Shown: positions 1 through 8,083 of the stretch, piece by piece
How positions within the stretch are numbered: the first letter of the stretch is position 1
Layout of the letters: each line of letters opens with the position of its first letter
DNA from: Phycisphaerales bacterium
GTDB lineage: Bacteria > Planctomycetota > Phycisphaerae > Tepidisphaerales > Tepidisphaeraceae
Direction: 5' to 3'
DNA length: 64,000 bases
NCBI GenBank assembly: GCA_020853095.1
Contig: JADYZN010000055.1
Span: 62,001 to 126,000 of the forward strand
The notes under the pieces: model-generated
Seen by the model: only the letters and a program-made list of their open reading frames with translations
Told to the model about the DNA's origin: nothing
Databases searched by the model: none
Program-made: the position numbers and the translations under genes

Positions 1-507
1 GTGCCCAAATCGGCCCACCTGTGCAATGCCACTGTTGTTCACGTAATCCACCGAGCCGCCCCAGGTGTTGGTGGATGCCGATCCATCCGGGCCGGCGTCA
101 TACAGACTGAAATTGGTCGCGGCCAAACCGGCCCGCCCGCTTCCCAGCCCAACCATGGTGGTGGTTGCGCCGCCAAATCCCAACGGAATATTGGCGGCGC
201 TGTTCAGGAAAATGGGCACATCGGCGACAAGAGCGACGGCGCCGGTGTCATTGTCCATGGCGGTTGCGCCGGTCGTCGCGGGAAAGTTGAATCCCGGCTG
301 CTTCAACGCACCGCCCGAACCGGTGGCCGGGTCGAAAAATCCATCAAAAACGGCCGCGGGGCCGCCGGCATTCGTGCCGATCACCGCATGTTCGATCCGC
401 CCGACACCCGTCCCCGGCCCAACCGCCGGCGTAAATTGCGCCATCGCCTCGGAAGTGACAAAAAGCAACGCCAAAGTACCACACCCAATCAATGCCCGAC
501 CACGCAT
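1..507 (-). CDS. Secreted protein, C-terminus cut by window edge
   Basis: The reading frame runs from an ATG at 507 to the window edge with no stop, so only the first 169 residues are seen. A perfect GGAGG lies 5 bases before the ATG. The N-terminus is a signal peptide: MRGR, a hydrophobic stretch (ALIGCGTLALLF) and a likely cleavage site after AMA, before QFTPAV. The mature part is rich in Gly, Ala, Thr, Asn and Pro and has few charged residues, as in exported surface proteins of Planctomycetes. I recognise no domain. A PEP-CTERM-like sorting tail is possible but would lie outside the window. It diverges from the PhoH gene across a very AT-rich spacer. Confidence 0.7.
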   Translation of the reverse strand, partial: MRGRALIGCGTLALLFVTSEAMAQFTPAVGPGTGVGRIEHAVIGTNAGGPAAVFDGFFDPATGSGGALKQPGFNFPATTGATAMDNDTGAVALVADVPIFLNSAANIPLGFGGATTTMVGLGSGRAGLAATNFSLYDAGPDGSASTNTWGGSVDYVNNSGIAQVGRFGH

Positions 508-539
508 AAAACCTCCAGTGAAAGAGAGATGAAATGGCC

Positions 540-660
540 CGACCGTAAGATAAATTATAAATATCTTAACGATTTATACATTAATGCGAATGGTTGACTC
601 CAGTCAACAAAATTTTATTTTTTTACATCACGCCAATACCAGTTCGCTGTTTGTTAATAT
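540..660. promoter_or_regulatory. AT-rich divergent control region with two inverted repeats
   Basis: The two sequence lines covering 541-660 are 28-30% GC by direct count, against about 60% around them. Two perfect inverted repeats are present: TAAGATA at 546-552 with TATCTTA at 562-568, and GTTGACT at 593-599 with AGTCAAC at 602-608 (two-base centre). They sit between the secreted-protein start (507, minus strand) and the PhoH start (721, plus strand). I infer promoters and operator sites for one or both genes. The second repeat is followed by a T-rich run and could alternatively act as a terminator. Confidence 0.4.
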
Positions 661-720
661 GATCATCCATTGACCGGTGGATAATTCGACGTTTTGAATC
701 AATCAGCGGAGGTTTTACAG

Positions 721-2073
721 ATGCCCACACCCAACATCGCCATCAAACACTTTGTTCTCGACACCAACGTGTTGTTGCACAACCCCAGCGCCCTGTTCAT
801 GTTTGCCGACAATGAGGTTGTCATTCCGTTTGATGTGCTCGAAGAACTGGACAAGTTCAAAACCAACAACGATGACCTCGGCCGCAACGCGCGAGGCGTC
901 ATTCGACATCTCGACCGGTTGCGACAGACGGGCAATCTGTCCGAAGGCGTTGCCGTAAAAGAGACCGGCGGGCGGGTTCGCGTCATTCTGGATCAGGACC
1001 AGGCCCTCTGTCCGGGGCTGACCGGCAACACGCCCGACAATCGTATCATTTGCTGCGCATACGCTTTACAGAAACAAGGCCACCGCGTTGTCTTTATTTC
1101 CAAGGACATCAACGCCCGCATCAAAAGCGACGCCCTGGGCCTGGTGGCCGAGGATTTTGAAGCCCAGAAGGTTGATTTTGAACGGCTCTACACCGGCTGG
1201 CGCGAAATGGTCGTCCCCTCGGCCGCCATCGACCAGCTCTACGCCGACAAACAACTCAAGCTCGATGCGCAAGACCTGTTGATCAATGAATTTGTGCTCC
1301 TGAAAGATGACCAGGATCCCAATCACACCGCCTTGTCACGCTGCCGGGGAGAGCAGACGGTCCTGCCGGTCCGCCCGCGCAAAGGGCCGATTTTCGGCAT
1401 CATGCCGCGCAATCTCCAGCAGACCATGGCTTTTGACCTGCTCCTGGATGACTCGATTAAACTGGTCTCCCTGATTGGTTCGGCCGGAACCGGCAAAACC
1501 CTTCTCGCCATTGCCGCCGGCATGACCAAAACCGTCAACGAACAGGCCTATCAAAAGATGCTGGTCGCCCGCCCGATCATGCCCCTCGGCCGTGATATCG
1601 GTTATCTGCCGGGAGACAAAGATGAAAAATTAACCGCCTGGATGCAGCCGATCTTCGACAACCTGTCGTACCTTCTTTCCAATCGACTGGCCGGCGAAGG
1701 CGCCCACCCCACCCATGCCACGCTCTCCTCGGTTGAACAGCGCATCACCCAACTCATGGAAAGCGGACAGGTCATCCTCGAACCGCTGACGTACATCCGC
1801 GGCCGATCCATCCCGCACCAATTCATGGTGGTCGATGAATCACAAAACCTGACCCCACATGAAGTTAAAACCATCGCATCGCGGGTTGGCGAAGGAACCA
1901 AGCTGGTCCTGACCGGAGATGCCACGCAGATCGACAACCCCTACCTGGATTCCTCCAGCAATGGGTTGTCGTATCTGGTGGAACGACTTAAAAACAAAAA
2001 ACTCGTCGGCCACATCACCCTGGCCAAGAGCGAACGCTCCGAGCTGGCCAGCCTGGTGACGGCGGAACTGTAA
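721..2073 (+). CDS. PhoH-family ATPase with N-terminal PIN domain
   Basis: 450 residues in the PhoH2 (YlaK-like) arrangement, a PIN ribonuclease-like domain followed by a PhoH P-loop ATPase. The PIN domain opens with VLDTNVLLH (Asp14) and keeps further acidic residues to about residue 135. The ATPase has Walker A GSAGTGKT at about 253-260, the PhoH motif ARPIMPLGRDIGYLPG, and Walker B FMVVDESQN. Family members are reported to couple RNA unwinding with RNA cleavage, so a cytoplasmic RNA-processing role is likely. I chose ATG 721 because GCGGAGG lies 8 bases upstream; an upstream in-frame TTG at 694 has no such site. Length matches the family. Confidence 0.92.
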   Translation: MPTPNIAIKHFVLDTNVLLHNPSALFMFADNEVVIPFDVLEELDKFKTNNDDLGRNARGVIRHLDRLRQTGNLSEGVAVKETGGRVRVILDQDQALCPGLTGNTPDNRIICCAYALQKQGHRVVFISKDINARIKSDALGLVAEDFEAQKVDFERLYTGWREMVVPSAAIDQLYADKQLKLDAQDLLINEFVLLKDDQDPNHTALSRCRGEQTVLPVRPRKGPIFGIMPRNLQQTMAFDLLLDDSIKLVSLIGSAGTGKTLLAIAAGMTKTVNEQAYQKMLVARPIMPLGRDIGYLPGDKDEKLTAWMQPIFDNLSYLLSNRLAGEGAHPTHATLSSVEQRITQLMESGQVILEPLTYIRGRSIPHQFMVVDESQNLTPHEVKTIASRVGEGTKLVLTGDATQIDNPYLDSSSNGLSYLVERLKNKKLVGHITLAKSERSELASLVTAEL

Positions 2074-2098
2074 ACCGACGGATACTTCGCCTCGCAAC

Positions 2099-2410
2099 TC
2101 ACATTCCTGGCTGCGACACCGCGACACTTTGTCGCACAATCGATTCGGGATGAGAATGTTCGCTGGGTTGCTGTCGTGCCGCCCGGGCGCGATCGCCCGA
2201 TTCCTTGCCGCCGCGTCGTCCGATGCTGGCCATGTGTTCGCGGTTTCGGCTGACGGCCTGACCACCCTTGCGGCCGGCCTCGCGGGCTTCATCGGCCGTG
2301 AATTCGTGGGCGGTTCCCTTGGCATGGGCCGCTCGGCCTCCCTTGCTGGCGATTTCACGCTGTTTCTGGCTGTCCATCGATGCAAAACCCCGATTACTTC
2401 GGTTGGCCAT
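2099..2410 (-). CDS. KGG-repeat stress protein (YciG/GsiB-like)
   Basis: 103 residues, hydrophilic and basic, with a series of short glycine-rich repeats: IASKGGRAAH, AGRKGGQAVS and IGRRGGKESG. These are the KGG motifs of the small stress-induced YciG/GsiB group, which are disordered hydrophilic proteins linked to desiccation and general stress. The start at 2410 follows GGAG at a normal distance. The region between repeats (FTADEAREAG) also fits the repeat period. The tail after residue 80 has no repeats and looks disordered. It converges with the PhoH gene, whose stop is only 25 bases away. No biochemical role is known for the family. Confidence 0.8.
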   Translation of the reverse strand: MANRSNRGFASMDSQKQREIASKGGRAAHAKGTAHEFTADEAREAGRKGGQAVSRNREHMASIGRRGGKESGDRARAARQQPSEHSHPESIVRQSVAVSQPGM

Positions 2411-2540
2411 CGCGCAACTCCTTTCGCTGGTCTGTCTGATCATAGGCACGCAAAACGAGCCTTGCTTCACAGCAACCGCCGTGCCCAACTGTAAGAAGAA
2501 TGAAAATTATTCCAGCTCAGCGATTGAATTCCCCCTCGTC

Positions 2541-2569
2541 TTGGCGAACATTGTGCCGGCGCTTACAGT
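2541..2569 (+). promoter_or_regulatory. Candidate sigma-70-type promoter for the tRNA-binding gene
   Basis: TTGGCG (2541-2546) and TACAGT (2564-2569) are separated by exactly 17 bases and lie 31 bases before the ATG at 2601. Each box matches the consensus at four of six positions. A GAGGA ribosome site follows at about 2590. Confidence 0.45.
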
Positions 2570-2600
2570 ATTTTCATCAAGTTACTCTCGAGGAAAAGTC

Positions 2601-2942
2601 ATGGATACAACAGGAATTATCGAATACGACGACTTCGCCAAGCTGGAGCTTCGCGTCGCGACGGTGCTGGAATGCAAGCCGCACGCCAACGCCGACAAGT
2701 TGCTGGTGCTCCAGATCGACCTGGGGGGTGAAAAGCGACAAATTTGCGCGGGACTCCGCCAACATTACGCCCCTGAACAACTGGTCGGCAAACAGATTGT
2801 CGTGGTGGCCAACCTGGCTTCCCGACAGATGCGCGGCGAAATCAGCCAGGGGATGCTGCTGGCCGCCACGGATGCTTCCAGCGGCCGGGTCATCCTGATT
2901 TCCCCCAGCGAACCGGCGTCCAGTGGAAGCAAGGTAAGCTGA
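2601..2942 (+). CDS. Stand-alone tRNA-binding domain protein (CsaA/MetRS beta-like)
   Basis: 113 residues forming a single OB-fold tRNA-binding domain of the Trbp111/CsaA type, also found at the C-terminus of methionyl-tRNA synthetase. Typical segments are ELRVATVLECKPHANADKL, KRQICAGLRQHY, IVVVANLASRQMRG and SQGMLLAA. The closest resemblance is to the separate MetRS beta subunit. It probably binds the outside corner of tRNA, either helping a synthetase in trans or acting as a chaperone-like factor. The start is ATG 2601 with GAGGA 6 bases upstream; the longer open frame from 2268 lacks coding character. It precedes recN by 29 bases and may be cotranscribed. Confidence 0.88.
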   Translation: MDTTGIIEYDDFAKLELRVATVLECKPHANADKLLVLQIDLGGEKRQICAGLRQHYAPEQLVGKQIVVVANLASRQMRGEISQGMLLAATDASSGRVILISPSEPASSGSKVS

Positions 2943-2971
2943 CTTTACAAACCCTCCATGGGCCGGCCGGC

Positions 2972-4699
2972 ATGTTGCGTGAACTGCACATTTCCAACCT
3001 GGCGGTGATCGCCGATGCGCGCATCGAGCTGTCGGAAGGGTTGAACTGTTTCACCGGCGCCACCGGCGCGGGCAAAAGCCTGGTCATCGGCGCGATCGAG
3101 CTGCTGTTGGGAATGCGGTCGGCCGCCGAGATGTTGCGCCCGGGCGTCGAAGAAGGGCGGGTCAGCGGGGTTTTCTCTCCTCTTAATGAGCAGACGATGC
3201 GCAACCTGGAGCGCATCACGGATGTCGCCTTGTCGAACGAGGAGGAGTTGCTTCTCACCCGCCGCCTCCATGCCAGCGGGCGCAGTTCCATCAGTCTCAA
3301 TGGCCAGCCGATCACGCTGGGGATGCTCAAACAGGTGGCCGAGCATCTGATCGACGTGCACGGCCAGCACGACCACCAGTTTCTGCTCAAACCGTCCAAC
3401 CAGTTGGATGTGCTGGATCAATTCGGGGATTTGTTTCATCTGCGAAACAGGTATCACGATGTTTTTACCCGGTTGACCGCCGCCCGCCGCCAGTTGCGGG
3501 AATTGTCCGCCAGCCGGGCGTTGCGTCAGCAGCAACTGGAACTGTTCCAGTTTCAGGCCGGCGAATTGGATGCGGCCGAACTGGATGTGGGCGAATACGA
3601 GGAATTGCAGGCCCGATCCTCGGTATTGCGCAATCTCGAAAAATTAAAAAAGGAGGCCGGCGCCGTCCATGCCGCGTTGTACGAAATGGATGGCTCGATC
3701 CTCGAACGGCTGAAAATGATGGGGGCGGTTCTGGCCGAGCTGGCCATGCTGGATGGCGCTGTCAAACCGATCGGCGACGGCGTGCGCGATGGCACGGTCC
3801 AGTTGGAAGAAGCCGCCTTCGACCTGTCCCGTTATCTCGACAAGCTGGACCTTGACCCTGGCGAGTCGGCCGAGGTCGAAGACCGCCTCAACACGCTGAA
3901 CCGCATCCTGAACAAATATGGCGGCTCGGTGCGGCAGGCGCTGGCCCATCGCCACGAGATCGGCCAGAAGATCACCGAGCTCGAACGCTCCGGCGACGAA
4001 CAGTCGTCCTTGCAGCAAACGATCGAACCCCTGGCCGACGAATTAAACCGCATCGGCGGGGAACTGTCCCAAAAACGACAGTCCACCGCCAAAAAACTTT
4101 CCCCCCTGGTAGAACGACAACTGGCCGACCTGGGCATGGAAAAGGCGAGCTTCACCGTCACCTTTTCGCCAATGGACAATTCCGGGGGCGATGGGATCGA
4201 GCCGGGGCCATCGGGCCTCGACCAGGTGGAATTCATGGCCCGGACCAATCCGGGCCAGCTCTCACAACCCTTGCGCAAAATCGCCTCCGGCGGCGAATTG
4301 TCCCGGCTCATGCTCGCCCTCAAGGGCATCCTCGCGGCCGGCGACCGCATCAGCGTGCTGGTCTTCGACGAGATCGACGCCAACGTCGGCGGGCGGTTGG
4401 GGTCGATCATCGGCGAAAAATTGCGAAATCTCGCCCGCCACCACCAGGTCTTGTGCATCACCCACCTGCCACAGATCGCGGGATACGCCGACCGGCATCT
4501 GACCGTTCGCAAAACCGTCTCCCGCAACGTCACCCAGACCCGCGTCCAGGTCATGGACGGGGAGGATCGCATCGAAGAACTGGCCGAAATGATCGGCGGC
4601 CAGAAGATCACCCCCACCACCCGCGCCCAGGCCCGCGAACTGCTCGCCGCCGGCCAGATCACCCGTCCTTCCAAACGAACCCGCGTGAAAAAAGGATGA
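2972..4699 (+). CDS. recN: DNA repair protein RecN
   Basis: 575 residues, the normal RecN length. SMC-like ATPase for double-strand break repair. The N-terminus has the typical start MLRELHISNLAVI and Walker A GATGAGKS at about residues 30-37. The middle is long helical coiled-coil, including the segment HGQHDHQFLL that is characteristic of RecN. The C-terminal half holds the ABC signature KIASGGELSRLMLALK and the Walker B ISVLVFDEIDANVGG. ITHLPQIAGYAD follows, with the switch His. It is likely cytoplasmic and acts with RecA at breaks. It lies just behind the tRNA-binding gene. No SOS-type operator was recognised upstream. Confidence 0.97.
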   Translation: MLRELHISNLAVIADARIELSEGLNCFTGATGAGKSLVIGAIELLLGMRSAAEMLRPGVEEGRVSGVFSPLNEQTMRNLERITDVALSNEEELLLTRRLHASGRSSISLNGQPITLGMLKQVAEHLIDVHGQHDHQFLLKPSNQLDVLDQFGDLFHLRNRYHDVFTRLTAARRQLRELSASRALRQQQLELFQFQAGELDAAELDVGEYEELQARSSVLRNLEKLKKEAGAVHAALYEMDGSILERLKMMGAVLAELAMLDGAVKPIGDGVRDGTVQLEEAAFDLSRYLDKLDLDPGESAEVEDRLNTLNRILNKYGGSVRQALAHRHEIGQKITELERSGDEQSSLQQTIEPLADELNRIGGELSQKRQSTAKKLSPLVERQLADLGMEKASFTVTFSPMDNSGGDGIEPGPSGLDQVEFMARTNPGQLSQPLRKIASGGELSRLMLALKGILAAGDRISVLVFDEIDANVGGRLGSIIGEKLRNLARHHQVLCITHLPQIAGYADRHLTVRKTVSRNVTQTRVQVMDGEDRIEELAEMIGGQKITPTTRAQARELLAAGQITRPSKRTRVKKG

Positions 4700-4782
4700 G
4701 ATGTCCGGAGGTCATCGCACCGGCATCGATTCATTTTGATGGCGGGAAAAAATGACTCTTTGGAGTATAAAATTGACTCACG

Positions 4783-7293
4783 ATGAAAGTCGGCGTTCAT
4801 CCCATCCCCCGTGCGGCGGCCGCTGGAATCGCGGTGGTTCTCGTGTTGGTGGCGCTGGTGGTGGGTCTGCTGGATTTGTTCACCAGCGTCTGGATCACGC
4901 CGGGAACGGTCTACGCGGTCCTGATCATGGGATCGTTGTGGGTGCGCGACCGGCGGTTTCTCTGGGGGCTGGTGATGCTTTGTCTGGCGTTGTTGTTCGC
5001 GACCAATGCCATTCGACCCGACCCTGATTTTCATGCCTTGACCAATCGTTTCATCGGCAGCATGGGGATCGTCGGCGTGGGGCTGGTTTGCAGTGCGTTG
5101 ACCGGCACATGGGAACGCCTGGAGGCCGGGCATCAGTTTCTTCAGCGGCAAAGCGCGGAACTTCGCATCGCCAACGATCAACTGGTCACCCATGAGTACA
5201 TGCTCGAACACCTGCTGGCCCTCTCGCGGTCGCTGACCATCGAGTTGAATCGCGACGACATGATGACGCTGATCTGCCAGTCGCTTTGCCAATTGATGGG
5301 CCACTCGAGCGCCGCCGCCATTCAGGAACGTCGCGGCCAGGAAATGGTCGTGGTTTGCCACCATGGTTTTGGACCCAAAGGCCCGGATGCCGATCACATC
5401 GCGCTGGATCATTCTTTCGCCGCGATGATCCTCAATCAGGCCCGGTCGATTGTGATCGATGATTTGACGATGCGGCCGGCCTTGAAAGTGCCCCAGCCAT
5501 GTGATGGCGATCGGTTTGTCTCGGTGGTGGCCGCGCCGTTGCGCATTCGCGGCAAGCTCGTGGGCGCGCTCGAAGTCTACAATCGACGCAAACAAACCTG
5601 GGGCGATGACCAGATCGCCGTCATCGAATCGCTGGCCGCGCAGACCTCCATCAGCCTGGAGGCCGCGCAACTGTTTGAGGAAATCGAGCGGGAACGAAGC
5701 CGGTTCATGGCCATTTTCCGCACGCTGCCGGTGGGGGTGGTGGTCTGCGACGCCGATCAACGCCACGTCCGCGTCAATCCCGCCGCCGCCGCGATGCTGA
5801 ACGTGCCGGCCGACGCCAATTTGATAAACCCCGGCGCCAATCAACATTGGAAAATATCCCACGCCGGCCGGCCGATGGATTTCGATGATCTGCCGTTGTT
5901 CAGGGCGTTCCGGGAGGGGATTGAAATCATTGGTGAGGAACTGGAAATCATCTTCGCCAATGGGCGGCGGCTCTCCATCCTCGCCAGCGCCGCCCCCATT
6001 CGCCAGCGCGACGGCAAAGTCGTCGGCGCGGTCTCCGGTTTCGCCGATGTCACCGTCGCCAAACGGCTTGAACAGGAACTCGACCGCCGCCGCCGGGAGG
6101 CCGAGGAAGCCACGACCCGCAAAACCCGCTTTCTGGCGGCCGTCTCCCACGACATCCGAACCCCAGCCAACGCCATCAACCTGCTGGCGGAACTGATGTG
6201 TCGGACCGCCAGCAATCCGGACATGGCCGACGATATTCCTCAACTTGCCGTTGAGCTGCAATCCAGCGCCTCTGTCCTGACCAATCTGGTGACCGATGTC
6301 CTGGACCTCGCCCGCTACGACACCGGCAAGCTGGAACTCAACGAGACTGAATTTGATCTGTCGGCCGTGCTGGCCGGAGAGGTGCGGCAGAGCCTGCCAC
6401 TGGCACAGGCCAAGGGGTTGGAACTCAACTACGTTCAACCTTCCAACCCGATCCTGATTCGGGGCGACCGCGTCAAGATCGGCCGGATCATCGCCAATCT
6501 GCTGGGAAACGCGATCAAATTCACAAACGAGGGGGCGGTGACGCTGGAATTGTCCCAGCCGGCCGACCAAGGCCCCCGCATCGTGGTGCGCGACACCGGC
6601 GTCGGCATCGATGCCGGGAACCTGCCTCGCATTTTCGATGAATTTTTCCAGTTGCGCAATCCCGAACGCGATCCGGCCAAGGGCACGGGGCTGGGGCTGA
6701 CCATCTGCAAACGTCTGATCGACGCCATGGAAGGAACGATCACCGTTCAAAGCGAACCGGCGAAAGGAACCACGTTCATCGTCTCCCTGCCCGCCACAAG
6801 TCTGTTGTCGCGCGGGAGCGATGTTTTGCCTGATCAAACGACAACCTTCACCCCGCGATCGGACAATTCATCCTTGCGTGGAATGCGCGTGCTGCTGGTC
6901 GAAGATCACGCCCCCACGCGCGGAGCGACCCATCAATTGCTCCAATGCCATGGTGCGCAGATCACCGAGGCCGTCAACGGCGCGCAGGCCATCGAACTGG
7001 CCCGCCGGTTTGATCCCCACGTGCTGCTTCTGGATATGATGCTGCCGGACATGATCGGCTCGGATGTGCTCAGGCGGATTCGCGACAACCCTTCCGCCTC
7101 ACTGCGCAGCGTCATCATCATGACCGGCGACGTCACCGATGAACGCATCCACGAAATCCAAAACCTCGGCATCACCGCATTTTTGCCCAAGCCCATCCGG
7201 GTCGTCGATCTGATTTCAATCCTGATCGCGCGCCATACCTTCGACAATGGCCGGATCATCAACTCCAACCCGCAGGACCATGCTGACCCTTGA
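4783..7293 (+). CDS. Membrane-bound hybrid sensor histidine kinase (GAF-PAS-HisKA-HATPase-REC)
   Basis: 836 residues. Three hydrophobic segments lie at about 12-33, 40-53 plus 58-75, and 90-108. A short coiled linker follows, then a GAF domain (about 135-300), a PAS domain (about 305-430) and HisKA with the H-box FLAAVSHDIRTPANA (His456). The HATPase has N-box LLGNAIKFTNEG, G1 RDTGVGID and G2 KGTGLGLTICKRL. The C-terminal receiver domain has the acidic pair in LLVEDH, the phosphoacceptor Asp751 in LLLDMMLPD, Thr in IIMTGD and Lys in FLPKPI. There is no DNA-binding output domain, so phosphate probably passes onward to another protein. The Nudix gene overlaps its end, so the two are likely cotranscribed. 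The signal sensed cannot be deduced. Confidence 0.93.
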   Translation: MKVGVHPIPRAAAAGIAVVLVLVALVVGLLDLFTSVWITPGTVYAVLIMGSLWVRDRRFLWGLVMLCLALLFATNAIRPDPDFHALTNRFIGSMGIVGVGLVCSALTGTWERLEAGHQFLQRQSAELRIANDQLVTHEYMLEHLLALSRSLTIELNRDDMMTLICQSLCQLMGHSSAAAIQERRGQEMVVVCHHGFGPKGPDADHIALDHSFAAMILNQARSIVIDDLTMRPALKVPQPCDGDRFVSVVAAPLRIRGKLVGALEVYNRRKQTWGDDQIAVIESLAAQTSISLEAAQLFEEIERERSRFMAIFRTLPVGVVVCDADQRHVRVNPAAAAMLNVPADANLINPGANQHWKISHAGRPMDFDDLPLFRAFREGIEIIGEELEIIFANGRRLSILASAAPIRQRDGKVVGAVSGFADVTVAKRLEQELDRRRREAEEATTRKTRFLAAVSHDIRTPANAINLLAELMCRTASNPDMADDIPQLAVELQSSASVLTNLVTDVLDLARYDTGKLELNETEFDLSAVLAGEVRQSLPLAQAKGLELNYVQPSNPILIRGDRVKIGRIIANLLGNAIKFTNEGAVTLELSQPADQGPRIVVRDTGVGIDAGNLPRIFDEFFQLRNPERDPAKGTGLGLTICKRLIDAMEGTITVQSEPAKGTTFIVSLPATSLLSRGSDVLPDQTTTFTPRSDNSSLRGMRVLLVEDHAPTRGATHQLLQCHGAQITEAVNGAQAIELARRFDPHVLLLDMMLPDMIGSDVLRRIRDNPSASLRSVIIMTGDVTDERIHEIQNLGITAFLPKPIRVVDLISILIARHTFDNGRIINSNPQDHADP

Positions 7294-8083
7294 CGCCATC
7301 GGACCGTGGACCGCCTCGCAGGTGCGTGCAAGCATCCAGGCCGACTCGCGCCCCCGTGTCGATGCGGTCGAACGACTCATCGACCAGTCATGGCGGGATG
7401 CCCTTCAGCAGCCCGGCATCCAGTTGTTCGACGGCCCGATGTGCCGGCTCGAATCCTACGCCGCCGATCCCGGCTCGCTGAATTTGACCCTCAGCCCCAC
7501 TTCCTATCGCATTTTTTTCGGCACCAACATGCGATACCCGGAACTGGCCGGCCGATACGGTCGGCAGATCCTCGCCAATCCTCTGGGCGTCAGTTGTCTG
7601 TTGGAAACCGCCGATGACTGGTTATTGCTCGGCCGTCGCAGCGACTCGGTGGCCTATTACCCCGACCGGGTTCATCCCTTCGCCGGCGCATTGGAACCGG
7701 CCGACAATGGGGATGTCTTCGCCGCCGTCCGCCGCGAATTGCATGAAGAACTGGCCTTGAAAGAGTCCCACCTGACAAAGATGCAATGCCTGGCACTGGT
7801 TCGCGACAATCTCCTGAATCAGCCGGAACTGATCTTCATCGCCCGATCCAACCGAACGCTTCGCCAGCTTGAGCGGCTGATGGATCACACCGAGCACCGC
7901 GCCGGCCATCCGCTGGCCGTCACGTTGCCCGCCATCGAGTCGGCCATGACCCAAACCAGCCTCTTGACCCCCATCGCCATCGGTTCGTTGTGGTTTTGGG
8001 GAAGCCAGCGATTTGGCCAAAGCTGGTTTGATCGTCACGCCGCTACGATGACCACTACGATGACCGCTGCGCCAGAACCTTGA
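7280..8083 (+). CDS. Nudix hydrolase family protein
   Basis: 267 residues. The Nudix box is visible as FAGALEP then AAVRRELHEELAL, keeping the REL-x-EE core that binds metal and the pyrophosphate of nucleoside diphosphate-X substrates. Before it is a region of about 115 residues, including TSYRIFFGTNMRYPE, that recalls NUDT22-like UDP-sugar hydrolases; this resemblance is from memory and uncertain. The substrate is therefore unassigned. ATG 7280 overlaps the end of the histidine kinase by 14 bases, suggesting translational coupling. The 3' end overlaps the convergent rimO gene by 29 bases. Confidence 0.75.
   Translation: MLTLDAIGPWTASQVRASIQADSRPRVDAVERLIDQSWRDALQQPGIQLFDGPMCRLESYAADPGSLNLTLSPTSYRIFFGTNMRYPELAGRYGRQILANPLGVSCLLETADDWLLLGRRSDSVAYYPDRVHPFAGALEPADNGDVFAAVRRELHEELALKESHLTKMQCLALVRDNLLNQPELIFIARSNRTLRQLERLMDHTEHRAGHPLAVTLPAIESAMTQTSLLTPIAIGSLWFWGSQRFGQSWFDRHAATMTTTMTAAPEP

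Noticed and set aside
3832-6837. 1001-codon open frame on the minus strand
   Set aside because: It is opposite recN and the histidine kinase, is rich in His, Gln and Arg with no domain pattern, and comes from the GC bias of the coding strand.
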